Below are positions 1 through 6,857 of a stretch of 7,847 bases of DNA, piece after piece. Origin of the DNA: Verrucomicrobia bacterium UBA740. GTDB taxonomy: Bacteria > Verrucomicrobiota > Kiritimatiellia > RFP12 > UBA1067. Below the pieces are notes generated by a model. The model was given only the letters and a program-made list of their open reading frames with translations, ran no database searches and was not told the DNA's origin. Location: the NCBI GenBank assembly GCA_002298665.1, contig DBKW01000091.1:345-8191 (forward strand). The letters run 5' to 3'. The position numbers were made by a program, and so were the translations under genes. The stretch's first letter is position 1; each line of letters starts with the position of its first letter.

Positions 1-60
1 GTATCCGTTTTGAACGGCTCTTCGCGGCCTAGGAGGGGGAGGTTCGAGGGTGCGCGGCCT

Positions 61-88
61 AACAAGAAGGACGGCGCAGGAGCCGTCC
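61..88 (-). terminator. Rho-independent terminator after ppx
   Basis: Read on the minus strand, a perfect 7-base-pair stem (GGACGGC/GCCGTCC, positions 82-88 and 69-75) closes a 6-base loop and is followed by the T-rich tail TTCTTGTT (68-61). It lies about 47 bases past the ppx stop codon and would end the ppk-ppx transcript. On the plus strand the same hairpin is also followed, after a few bases, by a T-rich run (about 95-107), so it may work in both directions if a converging gene lies left of the window. Confidence 0.75.
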
Positions 89-135
89 AGTGGTGTTTTG
101 TTTTTTGGGGGGATGTAGATTTTGCTGTTGTAAAC

Positions 136-1068
136 TCAGTATTTGTCTTTATCTTCCGGCGCGATGTCGGCGAACAGCTCTTCGTAGAGGCCGTCCACAA
201 TGGAGTCCGCAAGCGAAATGTTGGGGACGAGGATCGTGTCGCACTTCAGATAGTCGCACGCGCGGATGAAGATATCCGCGGCGGGGACAATGACGTCCGC
301 CCGGTCGTCCTTAAGGCCGAAAATCGCCTGCCGGTCGCGGATGCAGAGTCCGGAGAGGACGCTATAGAGGCGTTTGAGCTCGTCGAGGCTCAGTTCCTTG
401 GGGTCCTGTCCGGGTTCGTGGCGGGCGATCTTGTTGAGTTTGTTGATATTGCCGCCGGAGCCGATGATATGGATGGAGCCGTAGTCCGCGGCATAGCGTG
501 TCAGGTTGGACTTGAAGAGGTCCTCGGTTTCGGGCGTGACCTGTCCGCTCAAGAGGCGCAGGGTGCCCATGTCGTAGGAGACGCTTTCGGCCAGGACGCC
601 GTCATGGATAAGGGAGACTTCCGTCGAGCCGCCGCCCACGTCGATGTAGGCGAAGTTGCCGACGTGGCTGTCCGTCTTCTCGAGCAGGTTGTTGTAGAGG
701 AGGTTGGCTTCCTCGTGTCCGCCGATGATTTCCAGCTTGATGCCGGTCTTCTTTTCGATTTCCTCGAGGACTTCCTTGCCGTTTTCCGCATCGCGCATGG
801 CGGAGGTGGCGCAGGCGCGGAAGTCCGTCACCTTGTAGAACTTCAGGAAGTGCTTGAAGCCTTTCATCATCTGGATCATCATCCGGCGGCGCTCTTTGGA
901 GACTTTTCCGAGCGTGAAGACGTCCTTTCCGAGGCGCAGGGGGACGCGCACGAAGAGGAGTTTCTCGATGCGGTCCGCGGCGGTTTTGGCCGAACCGTCG
1001 AAGCGCTTGATGAGCAGGCGCGCGCCGTTCGAGCCGATGTCAATGGCTGCGAGATTAATGGGTTTCAT
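136..1068 (-). CDS. ppx: Short exopolyphosphatase / Ppx-GppA family phosphatase
   Basis: This 310-residue protein belongs to the Ppx/GppA branch of the ASKHA (actin/Hsp70-like) ATPase fold. Members remove terminal phosphate from polyphosphate or from pppGpp in the cytoplasm. The N-terminal phosphate-binding loop AAIDIGSNGARLLI is at residues 7-20. The acidic pair of GGHEEANLLY (E119/E120) falls where the family has its catalytic glutamate. The second phosphate loop YIDVGGGSTEV is at 141-151, and a glycine motif IGSGGNINKL is at 202-211. The protein stops after the two core domains and lacks the C-terminal HD-like extension of the roughly 500-residue Escherichia coli Ppx and GppA. Such short forms are complete proteins in many phyla. 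Its ATG lies inside the end of ppk (14-base overlap), so the two are co-transcribed and probably translationally coupled; the ribosome binding site is weak (AAGG). The neighbour argues for polyphosphate as the substrate, but pppGpp hydrolysis cannot be excluded from sequence. Confidence 0.9.
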   Translation of the reverse strand: MKPINLAAIDIGSNGARLLIKRFDGSAKTAADRIEKLLFVRVPLRLGKDVFTLGKVSKERRRMMIQMMKGFKHFLKFYKVTDFRACATSAMRDAENGKEVLEEIEKKTGIKLEIIGGHEEANLLYNNLLEKTDSHVGNFAYIDVGGGSTEVSLIHDGVLAESVSYDMGTLRLLSGQVTPETEDLFKSNLTRYAADYGSIHIIGSGGNINKLNKIARHEPGQDPKELSLDELKRLYSVLSGLCIRDRQAIFGLKDDRADVIVPAADIFIRACDYLKCDTILVPNISLADSIVDGLYEELFADIAPEDKDKY

Positions 1069-3142
1069 GTTGATACGCCTTGTAGAGTTCTTCTTGGCTG
1101 CGGAAGGGTTTGCCGGGCACGAAGTTGTTCGTTTCCTTGCCGTCCACGATGCGTCCGTTGCACGTGTCGCGCAAGCCGAACGAGACGGTGCGCAGGAGGT
1201 CCGCCTTCATGTCTTCGTCGTAGACGGGGGTCAGGACTTCCACGCGGTTGACGAGGTTGCGCGGCATCCAGTCCGCCGAGCCGATGAAATAGCGCGGTTC
1301 GCCGCCGTTGGCGAAGATGAGGATGCGGCTGTGCTCGAGGTAGCGGTCGATGATGCCCACGCAGGTTATGTTTTCGCTGATGCCCTGCACGCCGGGGACG
1401 AGCGAGCAGTTGCCGCGCACGAGGAGGTCGATCTTCACGCCGGCCCGGGACGCCTGGTAGAGTTTCGCCACCATGTCCTCGTCGGTGATGTGGTTGAGCT
1501 TCAGCTTGACCCAGGCTTCCTTTCCGGCGTGCGCGTTCTCGATTTCCGTATCCAGCAGGCGCAGGAGGCGGTTTTTCATCGCGTTGGGCGAGACGAGCAG
1601 TTCGCGGAAGTGGGTAGGGGCGAAGGGGCGGTCGATGAAGTCGAAGACCTTGGTCACTTCCTTGACGATCTTCGGGCGCGCCGTCATCATCAGGTAGTCC
1701 GTATAGACCTTCGCGTTGCCTTCATGGAAGTTCCCCGTGCCGATGCAGGCGATGTCGCCCTTGCGCGACTCGATATAGAGGAGCTTGCTGTGCACTTTGA
1801 GTCCGTCCACGCCGAAAATGACGTTGACGCCCTCTTCCTGCATGCGCTTGCTCCAGTTGATGTTGCTTTCTTCGTCGAAGCGGGCCAGGAGTTCCACGAC
1901 GGCGGTGACCTTCTTGCCGTTGCGGGCCGCGGCGATGAGCGCCTTTACGACCTTGGAATCCTTCGCCAGGCGGTAGAGGGTCGTTTTGATGGACTTGACC
2001 TCCGGCTTCAGGGCCGCCTCGCGGAGCACGCGGATGTAGCCGTTGAAACTGTGGTAGGGGACGTGGATGAAGCGGTCCTTTTGGCGGATCTGGTCGAAAA
2101 TGCTCTCGTTCGAGAGGAATTCGCTCTTCATGATCGGCATCCACTTCGGATAGCGCAGGTGCTTCTGGCCGCAGTCCAGGAAGGACATCAGGTCCTTGTG
2201 GTTCTGGTGGCGGCCGCTCACGAGGGACGACTCCAGCTCGCGCGTGTTCAGCCGCTCGCGGAGACGCAGGCGGATATCCTTGGGCATTTCACGGTCGAAA
2301 ATGACGCGGACGGCCGCGCCTTTCTTGCGGCTGTTGACGCCCATGGCGATCTTCTCGAGCGGACTGAAGTCGGCGTCCGCGTCCAGCTCCATTTCGGCGT
2401 CCTTCGTGAACTTGAAGGAGTAGGCCCTGTAGTCGAAGCAGCCTTTGAAGCCCAGGAAGATGAGCGGCAGGCAAAAGCGGATCACGTCGTCCAGATACAT
2501 GATGTTCGAGAAGCCGTCGCTGGACGGGATCTGCACCCAGCGTCCGTAGGTGCGGTCCGGGACCTGCAGGAGGGCGTATTTCTTGCGCAATTCGCGGCGC
2601 TTCGTGCCCGCGGGCTCTTCCAGGGGTTCCAGGCGCAATTTTTCCGCCATCTCCACCACGAGATAGATGCGGTTGTCTTCCAGGACCGAGAGGTCGTCCA
2701 GTTCGTTCAGCCAAAGCGGATTCACCGCGCCGTTCAGCTTGTCGTAGAAGAAGTGGGTCAGGAAGGCTTTCTGTTCCGCATTCAGTTCGTTCTCGGTCAG
2801 GACCTGGATTTTGTGCTGCTTGAGCGCGTGGAACACTTCGGCGACCGCGGCGGTATATTCGCGCGCATAGGTTTCGTTGAGGCCGATGATGGTCTTGAGC
2901 GTCTTCTTGATGTTTTTCGCCTGTTCGCGGGACGAATTGCCCGAGAGCATGCGGTTGAGGGACGCCACGCGGACACGGAAGAATTCGTCCAGATTGTTCG
3001 AGTAGATGCCCAAAAACGACAGACGTTCCAGGAGGGGCACTTGCTTTTTGCAAGCCTCCTGCAGTATGCGATGATTGAAATACATCCAACTTACGTCGCG
3101 TTCGACATAGGCGTGTTTCAATATTTCGTCTTTTCTTGTCAT
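1055..3142 (-). CDS. ppk1: Polyphosphate kinase 1
   Basis: This 695-residue protein has the normal full length for Ppk1, which reversibly transfers the gamma phosphate of ATP onto a growing polyphosphate chain. The N domain opens with RDVSWMYFNHRILQEA (15-30), the Ppk1 version of the family's LSWLxFNxRVLxEA signature, followed by NNLDEFFRVRVASL (49-62). The nucleotide-binding catalytic half includes KTTLYRLAKDSKVVKAL (386-402) and VVELLARFDEESNINW (415-430). GLKVHSKLLYIES (447-459) carries H451, equivalent to the autophosphorylated histidine (H435 in E. coli). IGTGNFHEGNAKVYTD (467-482) follows. The second phospholipase-D-like module has LLVRGNCSLVPG (573-584) and YLEHSRILIF (601-610), where H604 is the second conserved histidine. 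The ATG is chosen because GAGGG lies 10 bases upstream and the N-terminal signature sits close to it. It is first in a two-gene operon with ppx, so polymer synthesis and breakdown are made from one transcript. It has its own promoter and a phosphate-box-like repeat upstream. Confidence 0.97.
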   Translation of the reverse strand: MTRKDEILKHAYVERDVSWMYFNHRILQEACKKQVPLLERLSFLGIYSNNLDEFFRVRVASLNRMLSGNSSREQAKNIKKTLKTIIGLNETYAREYTAAVAEVFHALKQHKIQVLTENELNAEQKAFLTHFFYDKLNGAVNPLWLNELDDLSVLEDNRIYLVVEMAEKLRLEPLEEPAGTKRRELRKKYALLQVPDRTYGRWVQIPSSDGFSNIMYLDDVIRFCLPLIFLGFKGCFDYRAYSFKFTKDAEMELDADADFSPLEKIAMGVNSRKKGAAVRVIFDREMPKDIRLRLRERLNTRELESSLVSGRHQNHKDLMSFLDCGQKHLRYPKWMPIMKSEFLSNESIFDQIRQKDRFIHVPYHSFNGYIRVLREAALKPEVKSIKTTLYRLAKDSKVVKALIAAARNGKKVTAVVELLARFDEESNINWSKRMQEEGVNVIFGVDGLKVHSKLLYIESRKGDIACIGTGNFHEGNAKVYTDYLMMTARPKIVKEVTKVFDFIDRPFAPTHFRELLVSPNAMKNRLLRLLDTEIENAHAGKEAWVKLKLNHITDEDMVAKLYQASRAGVKIDLLVRGNCSLVPGVQGISENITCVGIIDRYLEHSRILIFANGGEPRYFIGSADWMPRNLVNRVEVLTPVYDEDMKADLLRTVSFGLRDTCNGRIVDGKETNNFVPGKPFRSQEELYKAYQHETH

Positions 3143-3156
3143 GTCGCTATATCCCT

Positions 3157-3198
3157 CTACAATATGTGGCTGCGCGGAGCATCCTGATCACCCTTCAT
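3157..3198 (-). CDS. Possible 13-codon leader peptide before ppk
   Basis: An ATG at 3198 opens 13 codons (MKGDQDAPRSHIL) ending in TAG at 3159-3157, within the predicted 5' leader of ppk. AGGGG lies 5 bases upstream of this ATG, a better-placed ribosome binding site than that of ppk itself. The TAG directly abuts the AGGG that serves ppk, and the leader stop is 14 bases from the ppk ATG. Ribosomes ending here could therefore expose or block the ppk start. The peptide has no run of one amino acid, so classic attenuation by codon starvation is not indicated. A chance short ORF is a real alternative. Confidence 0.35.
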   Translation of the reverse strand: MKGDQDAPRSHIL

Positions 3199-3223
3199 TC
3201 CGTCCCCTGCGCAGATACCCTAT

Positions 3224-3252
3224 ATTTTATCATATTTGACGGTCTGCGTAAA
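3224..3252 (-). promoter_or_regulatory. Promoter of the ppk-ppx operon
   Basis: On the minus strand TTTACG (3252-3247, 4 of 6 matches to TTGACA) is separated by 17 bases from TAAAAT (3229-3224, 5 of 6 matches to TATAAT). TG precedes the -10 with one base between, giving an extended -10 (TGATAAAAT). Transcription should start near 3217, leaving a leader of about 75 bases before the ppk ATG. The region is much more AT-rich than the flanking genes. Confidence 0.7.
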
Positions 3253-3264
3253 TGTAGCCAGCCG

Positions 3265-3284
3265 ATTTTAACACAATTTTAACA
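3265..3284. promoter_or_regulatory. Tandem 11-base-period repeat resembling a phosphate (Pho) box
   Basis: The 9-base word ATTTTAACA occurs twice on the plus strand, at 3265-3273 and 3276-3284, exactly 11 bases apart start to start. The core is TTAACA-N5-TTAACA. That is the layout described for Bacillus PhoP boxes, and on the other strand it reads TGTTAAAAT twice, which partly resembles the 11-base repeating units of enterobacterial PhoB boxes. It ends 12 bases before the -35 of the ppk promoter, at about -48 to -67, a normal place for an activator. Binding by a PhoB/PhoP regulator is inferred from the repeat and from the gene it precedes. AT-rich chance repetition is the alternative. Confidence 0.5.
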
Positions 3285-3295
3285 ATACAAGCGCG

Positions 3296-3333
3296 TAAAA
3301 CCCGCCGCGGGACGCGGGAGGGCGTGCGGCGGG
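3296..3333 (-). terminator. Rho-independent terminator of the metH operon
   Basis: On the minus strand CCCGCCGC (3333-3326) pairs perfectly with GCGGCGGG (3308-3301), and inside it ACGC (3325-3322) pairs with GCGT (3315-3312). This makes a 12-base-pair stem with a 3-base bulge and a 6-base loop. TTTTA (3300-3296) follows at once. It lies about 28 bases past the metH stop codon and separates this operon from the ppk promoter just downstream. Confidence 0.85.
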
Positions 3334-3361
3334 CGTGCGTTTCGGGCGTTAAAAGGGGAAA

Positions 3362-5710
3362 TCAGGCGTCCGCGCACTCTTTTTCGCAGATGCGGACACT
3401 CGCCATGGCGTCCTTGGCATAGTAGTCCGCGCCGATTTCGTCCGCGTAGTCCTGCGTGATGACGGCGCCGCCGACGAACGTCTTGACGGGCAGTTTCGCC
3501 GCCTTCAGCTGCCGGATGGTCTCCGCCATGGCGCCGGCGGTCGTGGTCATGAGCGCGGAAAGTCCGACGAGCCGGGCACCGGACTGGATTACGCTTTGGA
3601 CGATCGTTTCGGGCGCGACGTCGCGTCCGAGATCGATGACGCGAAAGCCATAGTTCTCGAGGAGCGCGCGGACGATGTTCTTGCCGATATCGTGGATGTC
3701 GCCTTTGACGGTCGCGATGACGATGGGGGCGCCCTCGCGCGTGGTGGACGTTCCGCTTTTGGCGAGCGCCGCGCGGATGACTTCGAACGCCGCGCCGGCG
3801 GCGTCCGCGCTCATGAGGAGCTGGGGCAGGAAGAGCGTGCCTTTCTCGAAGCCTTTGCCGACGACTTCCAGGGCGGGGACGATCTCGTCCTGGATGATGG
3901 ACATGGCATCGCGTCCGGCGTCCAGTGCGGCGGCGCAGAGGGTGCGGGCGTCCGCCTTCAGGCCCTGCACGATGGCGGTGTTGACGGTGGCTTGCGCCGC
4001 GGAAGGGGCCTGGGCGGGCGCGGCGTTCTGCGCTTCCGCCGCGCACTTGGCGATCCACCGCAGGCAGTTCGGGTCGCGCGCCAAAAGGACGTCGAAGGCG
4101 GCCGGGTCGTCCGATTCGCGGATGACGCCCGGATTCGAAATCGCCGCGGAAAGCCCCGCCCGCTTGGCGAGCGTGTACATCGCGTTGTTGAGGGCGGGAC
4201 GGTTGGGGAGGCCGAAACTGACGTTCGAGACCCCGAGAACCGTGTTGACGCCGAGTTCGTCCGTCAGGCGGCGAACCGTCTCGAGCGTCGTTTTCGCGGC
4301 GTTGCCGTCCGCGCTCACGGCCAGCACCAGGGCGTCGAAGGCGAAATCCTCCTTTGTGAAGCCGTATTTGGCGCCTTCGGCCAGGATCCGGCGCGCGATG
4401 GCGAGGCGTCCGTCGCTCGTTTCGGGGATGCCCGCCTCGTCCAGGCAGAGCGCGACGATGACGCCGCCGAACTTGCGGGCGAGGGGGAAGACGGCGTCCA
4501 TGGAGGACCGCTTGCCGTTGACGGAGTTGATGAGCGGCTTGCCGTTGACGTGCCGCAGCCCGATCGCGAGCGCCTTCGGGTCGGACGTATCGATCTGCAG
4601 CGGGCAGGTCGCCACGCTCTCGACGGCCAGGATCGCGCGGTCCAGCATGGCCGCCTCGTCGATTCCCGGCACACCGCAGTTCACGTCGAGAATCGCCGCG
4701 CCGTTCGCCGTCTGCTTCACGGCTTCCCGCATGACATAGGCGACGTCGCCCGCCTTGAGCGCCTCCTTCAGGAGTTTCTTGCCGGTCGGGTTGATGCGCT
4801 CGCCGATGACGAGCCCGGCGTGGGGCGCGAGTTCGACGACGGAAGTGCCGGACGAAATGCGCGTCCGTTTCGGGGGGAGGGCGCGGTGCGGGTCCTTGTC
4901 CCGGACGGCCGCCACGGTGCGGGCGATGTGGGCGGGGGTCGTGCCGCAGCAGCCGCCCACGATTTCCACCCCGGCGTCCACGAGTGCGGCGACATCCGCG
5001 GCGAATTCATCCGGTCCGACGGTGAAGACGGTTTTGCCGTCCACGAGTTTGGGCATGCCGGCGTTGGGCTTGACGATGAGAGGTTTGCGGGCGACGGCGG
5101 CGAGGCGTTTGACGTAGGGGAGCATCCGGTCGGGGCCCAGGCCGCAGTTCAGCCCGTAGGCGTCGACGCCCAGGCCCTCCAGCAAGGTCGCGACGCACTC
5201 GACCGAGCCGCCCGTCAGGAGTTTGCCGTCCTCGCCCAGGGCGACGGTCGACCAGACCGGCAGATTGCAGTTCTCCTTGGCGGCGAGCACGGCGGCCTTG
5301 AGTTCGCGCGTGTCGCTCATCGTCTCGATGAAAACGAGGTCTGCGCCGGCCGCGGCGCCCGTCCGGACCATTTCGGCGAACGCGGCGTAGGCGTCTTCGA
5401 AGGCGAGTTCGCCCGCCGGCGCGAGGAGCCGTCCGGTCGGGCCGACGTCCAGCGCGACTTTCGCGCCGCTTTTCCGGGCAATTGAAATCGCCGCGGCGAT
5501 CAGGTCGGCGAGCTTGTGCGGACCGTCGTACTTGAGGCGGTTCGCGCCGAACGTGTTGGCGAGGACAATCTGCGACCCCGCCGCCACATAGGCGTTGTGG
5601 AGCGCAAGCACCGCTTCGGGACGGTCCAGGTTCCAGTCCACCGGGTCCGCGCCGGCGGCGAGTCCCGCCGCCTGAAACATCGTTCCCGCGCCACCATCCA
5701 AAAACGTCAT
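3362..5710 (-). CDS. metH: Cobalamin-dependent methionine synthase lacking the reactivation domain
   Basis: This protein moves a methyl group from 5-methyltetrahydrofolate to homocysteine through cob(I)alamin, making methionine and tetrahydrofolate in the cytoplasm. Numbering is from the ATG at 5710 (782 residues). The homocysteine/zinc domain covers about 1-275, with C189 of GLNCG and the C254-C255 pair of GGCCGTTP as the three zinc ligands. The pterin-binding barrel covers about 297-540, with GERINPTGKK (303-312) and DVNCGVPG (342-349). After an Ala/Pro-rich linker (about 559-576) comes the helical cap (KGTLFLPQLLMSAD, 623-636). The cobalamin domain follows, with DIHDIG at 671-676, where H673 is the expected lower cobalt ligand, and GLSALMTTT (716-724). 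The protein then ends, whereas E. coli MetH (about 1,230 residues) carries a C-terminal activation domain. That domain is supplied by the gene immediately upstream. An in-frame TTG at 5716 is possible, but AAAGGAG (5723-5717) sits 6 bases before the ATG, which decides the start. It is last in a four-gene operon. No cobalamin riboswitch was seen. Confidence 0.93.
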   Translation of the reverse strand: MTFLDGGAGTMFQAAGLAAGADPVDWNLDRPEAVLALHNAYVAAGSQIVLANTFGANRLKYDGPHKLADLIAAAISIARKSGAKVALDVGPTGRLLAPAGELAFEDAYAAFAEMVRTGAAAGADLVFIETMSDTRELKAAVLAAKENCNLPVWSTVALGEDGKLLTGGSVECVATLLEGLGVDAYGLNCGLGPDRMLPYVKRLAAVARKPLIVKPNAGMPKLVDGKTVFTVGPDEFAADVAALVDAGVEIVGGCCGTTPAHIARTVAAVRDKDPHRALPPKRTRISSGTSVVELAPHAGLVIGERINPTGKKLLKEALKAGDVAYVMREAVKQTANGAAILDVNCGVPGIDEAAMLDRAILAVESVATCPLQIDTSDPKALAIGLRHVNGKPLINSVNGKRSSMDAVFPLARKFGGVIVALCLDEAGIPETSDGRLAIARRILAEGAKYGFTKEDFAFDALVLAVSADGNAAKTTLETVRRLTDELGVNTVLGVSNVSFGLPNRPALNNAMYTLAKRAGLSAAISNPGVIRESDDPAAFDVLLARDPNCLRWIAKCAAEAQNAAPAQAPSAAQATVNTAIVQGLKADARTLCAAALDAGRDAMSIIQDEIVPALEVVGKGFEKGTLFLPQLLMSADAAGAAFEVIRAALAKSGTSTTREGAPIVIATVKGDIHDIGKNIVRALLENYGFRVIDLGRDVAPETIVQSVIQSGARLVGLSALMTTTAGAMAETIRQLKAAKLPVKTFVGGAVITQDYADEIGADYYAKDAMASVRICEKECADA

Positions 5711-5712
5711 TT

Positions 5713-6201
5713 TCAACTCCTTTCAATATCCGCGAACGCCGTGACGCTCTTGGACGGCACGAGCAGGAAGCTGTCCGTCAGCGTGATGCCGAGTTTCTTC
5801 GTCGCGTCGAGTTTCGCGAGAATGTCGCGGCTCAGTTCCAGGGGAATCGTCCCGTAGCCGGGGGAGCGCCGCATGAGCAGGCGTTCGCCGGGGGCGAGCG
5901 TCGGGCGGACTTCCGCCTCGATCGCGTCCATCGTCTTCTCGATGCCGTCCGTGCCGATGGCCTGGGCGATGAGCGCGTCCGCGGCGGAGAGGACGGAAAC
6001 CCGCCGGTGCCAGGCGTCGAACGCCGTGCCGAGCGTGCCGCACATCCAGACGCGGTCGCCTTCGCGCCGCCAGGCCGTCTTCGGACGGAGGGGGGCTTCG
6101 CGCAGAAGTTCGTTGATGCGCGCGAGCAGTCCGGGGGAGGGGGTGCCGCGCCCCATGCGCATATAGCGCAGGATTTCGGCCAAATCGAGCTGGAGCGTCA
6201 T
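5713..6201 (-). CDS. Stand-alone methionine synthase activation-domain protein
   Basis: This 162-residue protein matches the vitamin B12-dependent methionine synthase activation domain family. The domain binds S-adenosylmethionine and remethylates cobalamin after it has been oxidised during turnover. The signature region is RRSPGYGTIPLEL (111-123), corresponding to the RxxPGY S-adenosylmethionine-binding motif of MetH, followed by ILAKLDATKKLGITLTDSFL (127-146) and LVPSKSVTAF (147-156), which are typical of the separate activation subunits. The middle has a short Gly/Ala-rich helical stretch. At 162 residues it is on the short side for separate activation proteins. The ATG at 6201 has GGAGG 7 bases upstream and overlaps the end of the TatD-like gene by 4 bases (ATGA). 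The stop lies 2 bases before the metH ATG, so the two subunits are made together. The electron donor (flavodoxin or ferredoxin) is not encoded here. Confidence 0.88.
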   Translation of the reverse strand: MTLQLDLAEILRYMRMGRGTPSPGLLARINELLREAPLRPKTAWRREGDRVWMCGTLGTAFDAWHRRVSVLSAADALIAQAIGTDGIEKTMDAIEAEVRPTLAPGERLLMRRSPGYGTIPLELSRDILAKLDATKKLGITLTDSFLLVPSKSVTAFADIERS

Positions 6202-6857
6202 CGCAAAGCCTCCGTGAAGCGGTCCGCGTTCGCTTCGAGTTGCGCCGCGAGGGCGGACGGGTCTTCGCCCCGCAATGCCGCGAGCTCGGCGGCGATTGGC
6301 TCGACGGACGGCGCGTCCGCGGCGTTTTCCGCCGTGGCGTCGCTCTCGACGAGCAGGCGTTCGCGGGGGACGCGGCACGCCAGAGCGCGGTAGTTGACGG
6401 CGTGGTCGTTCAGCAGGGCGGGACCGATCGAGATGAAACCGTTGAGCCGCACGATGTCCGCGAGGAGGCCTTCCGAACGGGAGAAGCCATGGAAAAGGAA
6501 GGCGGGGATCCTGTCCGTGTAGGGTAGGCACGCCTTGACGACTTCGCCCCAGCACTTCGCGCCGTGCAGCACGACGGGGCGTTTGAATTCCGCCGCGAGG
6601 GCGAGTTGCGCCGCGAACGCGGCGGTTTGGGCCGCGCCGATGTGGCGGTCGCGCAGACGGTCCAGTCCGATTTCCCCGACCCCGAGGGACGGGTCGGCGG
6701 CGAGCGCCGCGCGCAGGGCTTCCGCGTCGAACGTCTCCGCCTGCCACGGATGCGTACCCCGGAAGACGACGTCGCCCGGACCCACCGTGCCCGTGCGGGG
6801 GTCGCAGAGGAAGTGCCGCGTCGCGCCGCGGCGGATATGGCAGTGCGCGTCCGTCAT
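6198..6857 (-). CDS. TatD-family metal-dependent hydrolase (short form)
   Basis: This 219-residue protein is a member of the TatD branch of the amidohydrolase superfamily, a TIM barrel holding two divalent metals. Characterised relatives are 3'-5' DNases/RNases, but other substrates are possible. All expected metal ligands are visible: DAHCH (H5, H7) at the first strand, GEIGLD (E62), VVLHG (H98), FLFHGFS (H123) and VESDA (D173). GTHPW (34-38) is also typical. It is shorter than E. coli TatD (about 260 residues) and has HGAKCW rather than the commoner HxRDA after H98. It resembles the compact TatD proteins annotated in Bacteroidota-like genomes. The ATG at 6857 was chosen because the catalytic DAHCH must lie within the first few residues and it overlaps the upstream gene by 4 bases. 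The nearest GGAGG is 13 bases away, so initiation probably relies on translational coupling. Its link to methionine synthesis is unexplained. Confidence 0.88.
   Translation of the reverse strand: MTDAHCHIRRGATRHFLCDPRTGTVGPGDVVFRGTHPWQAETFDAEALRAALAADPSLGVGEIGLDRLRDRHIGAAQTAAFAAQLALAAEFKRPVVLHGAKCWGEVVKACLPYTDRIPAFLFHGFSRSEGLLADIVRLNGFISIGPALLNDHAVNYRALACRVPRERLLVESDATAENAADAPSVEPIAAELAALRGEDPSALAAQLEANADRFTEALR

Noticed and set aside
10..1251. A 413-codon plus-strand open frame covering ppx
   Set aside because: The composition is typical of an antisense shadow, and the opposite strand holds intact Ppx motifs.
854..3187. A 777-codon open frame on the plus strand opposite ppk
   Set aside because: It is a mirror of the GC-biased codon use of ppk. 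The translation is low-complexity, rich in V, A, D, E, R and H, has no recognisable motif, and runs across the ppk promoter side.
3143..3361. A small RNA gene between metH and ppk
   Set aside because: The hairpin here is best explained as the metH terminator and the AT-rich part as the ppk promoter. No additional promoter-terminator pair was found.
3596..5485. A 629-codon open frame on the plus strand opposite metH
   Set aside because: It is antisense to a gene with clear zinc, pterin and cobalamin motifs. The product is repetitive in G, R, D and V and has no family signature or upstream promoter.
6202..6747. Possible long N-terminal extension of the MetH activation protein
   Set aside because: The frame stays open only because of GC bias. 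This stretch overlaps the TatD gene in another frame and its product is Arg/Pro/Gly-rich, while a good GGAGG-ATG start exists at 6201.
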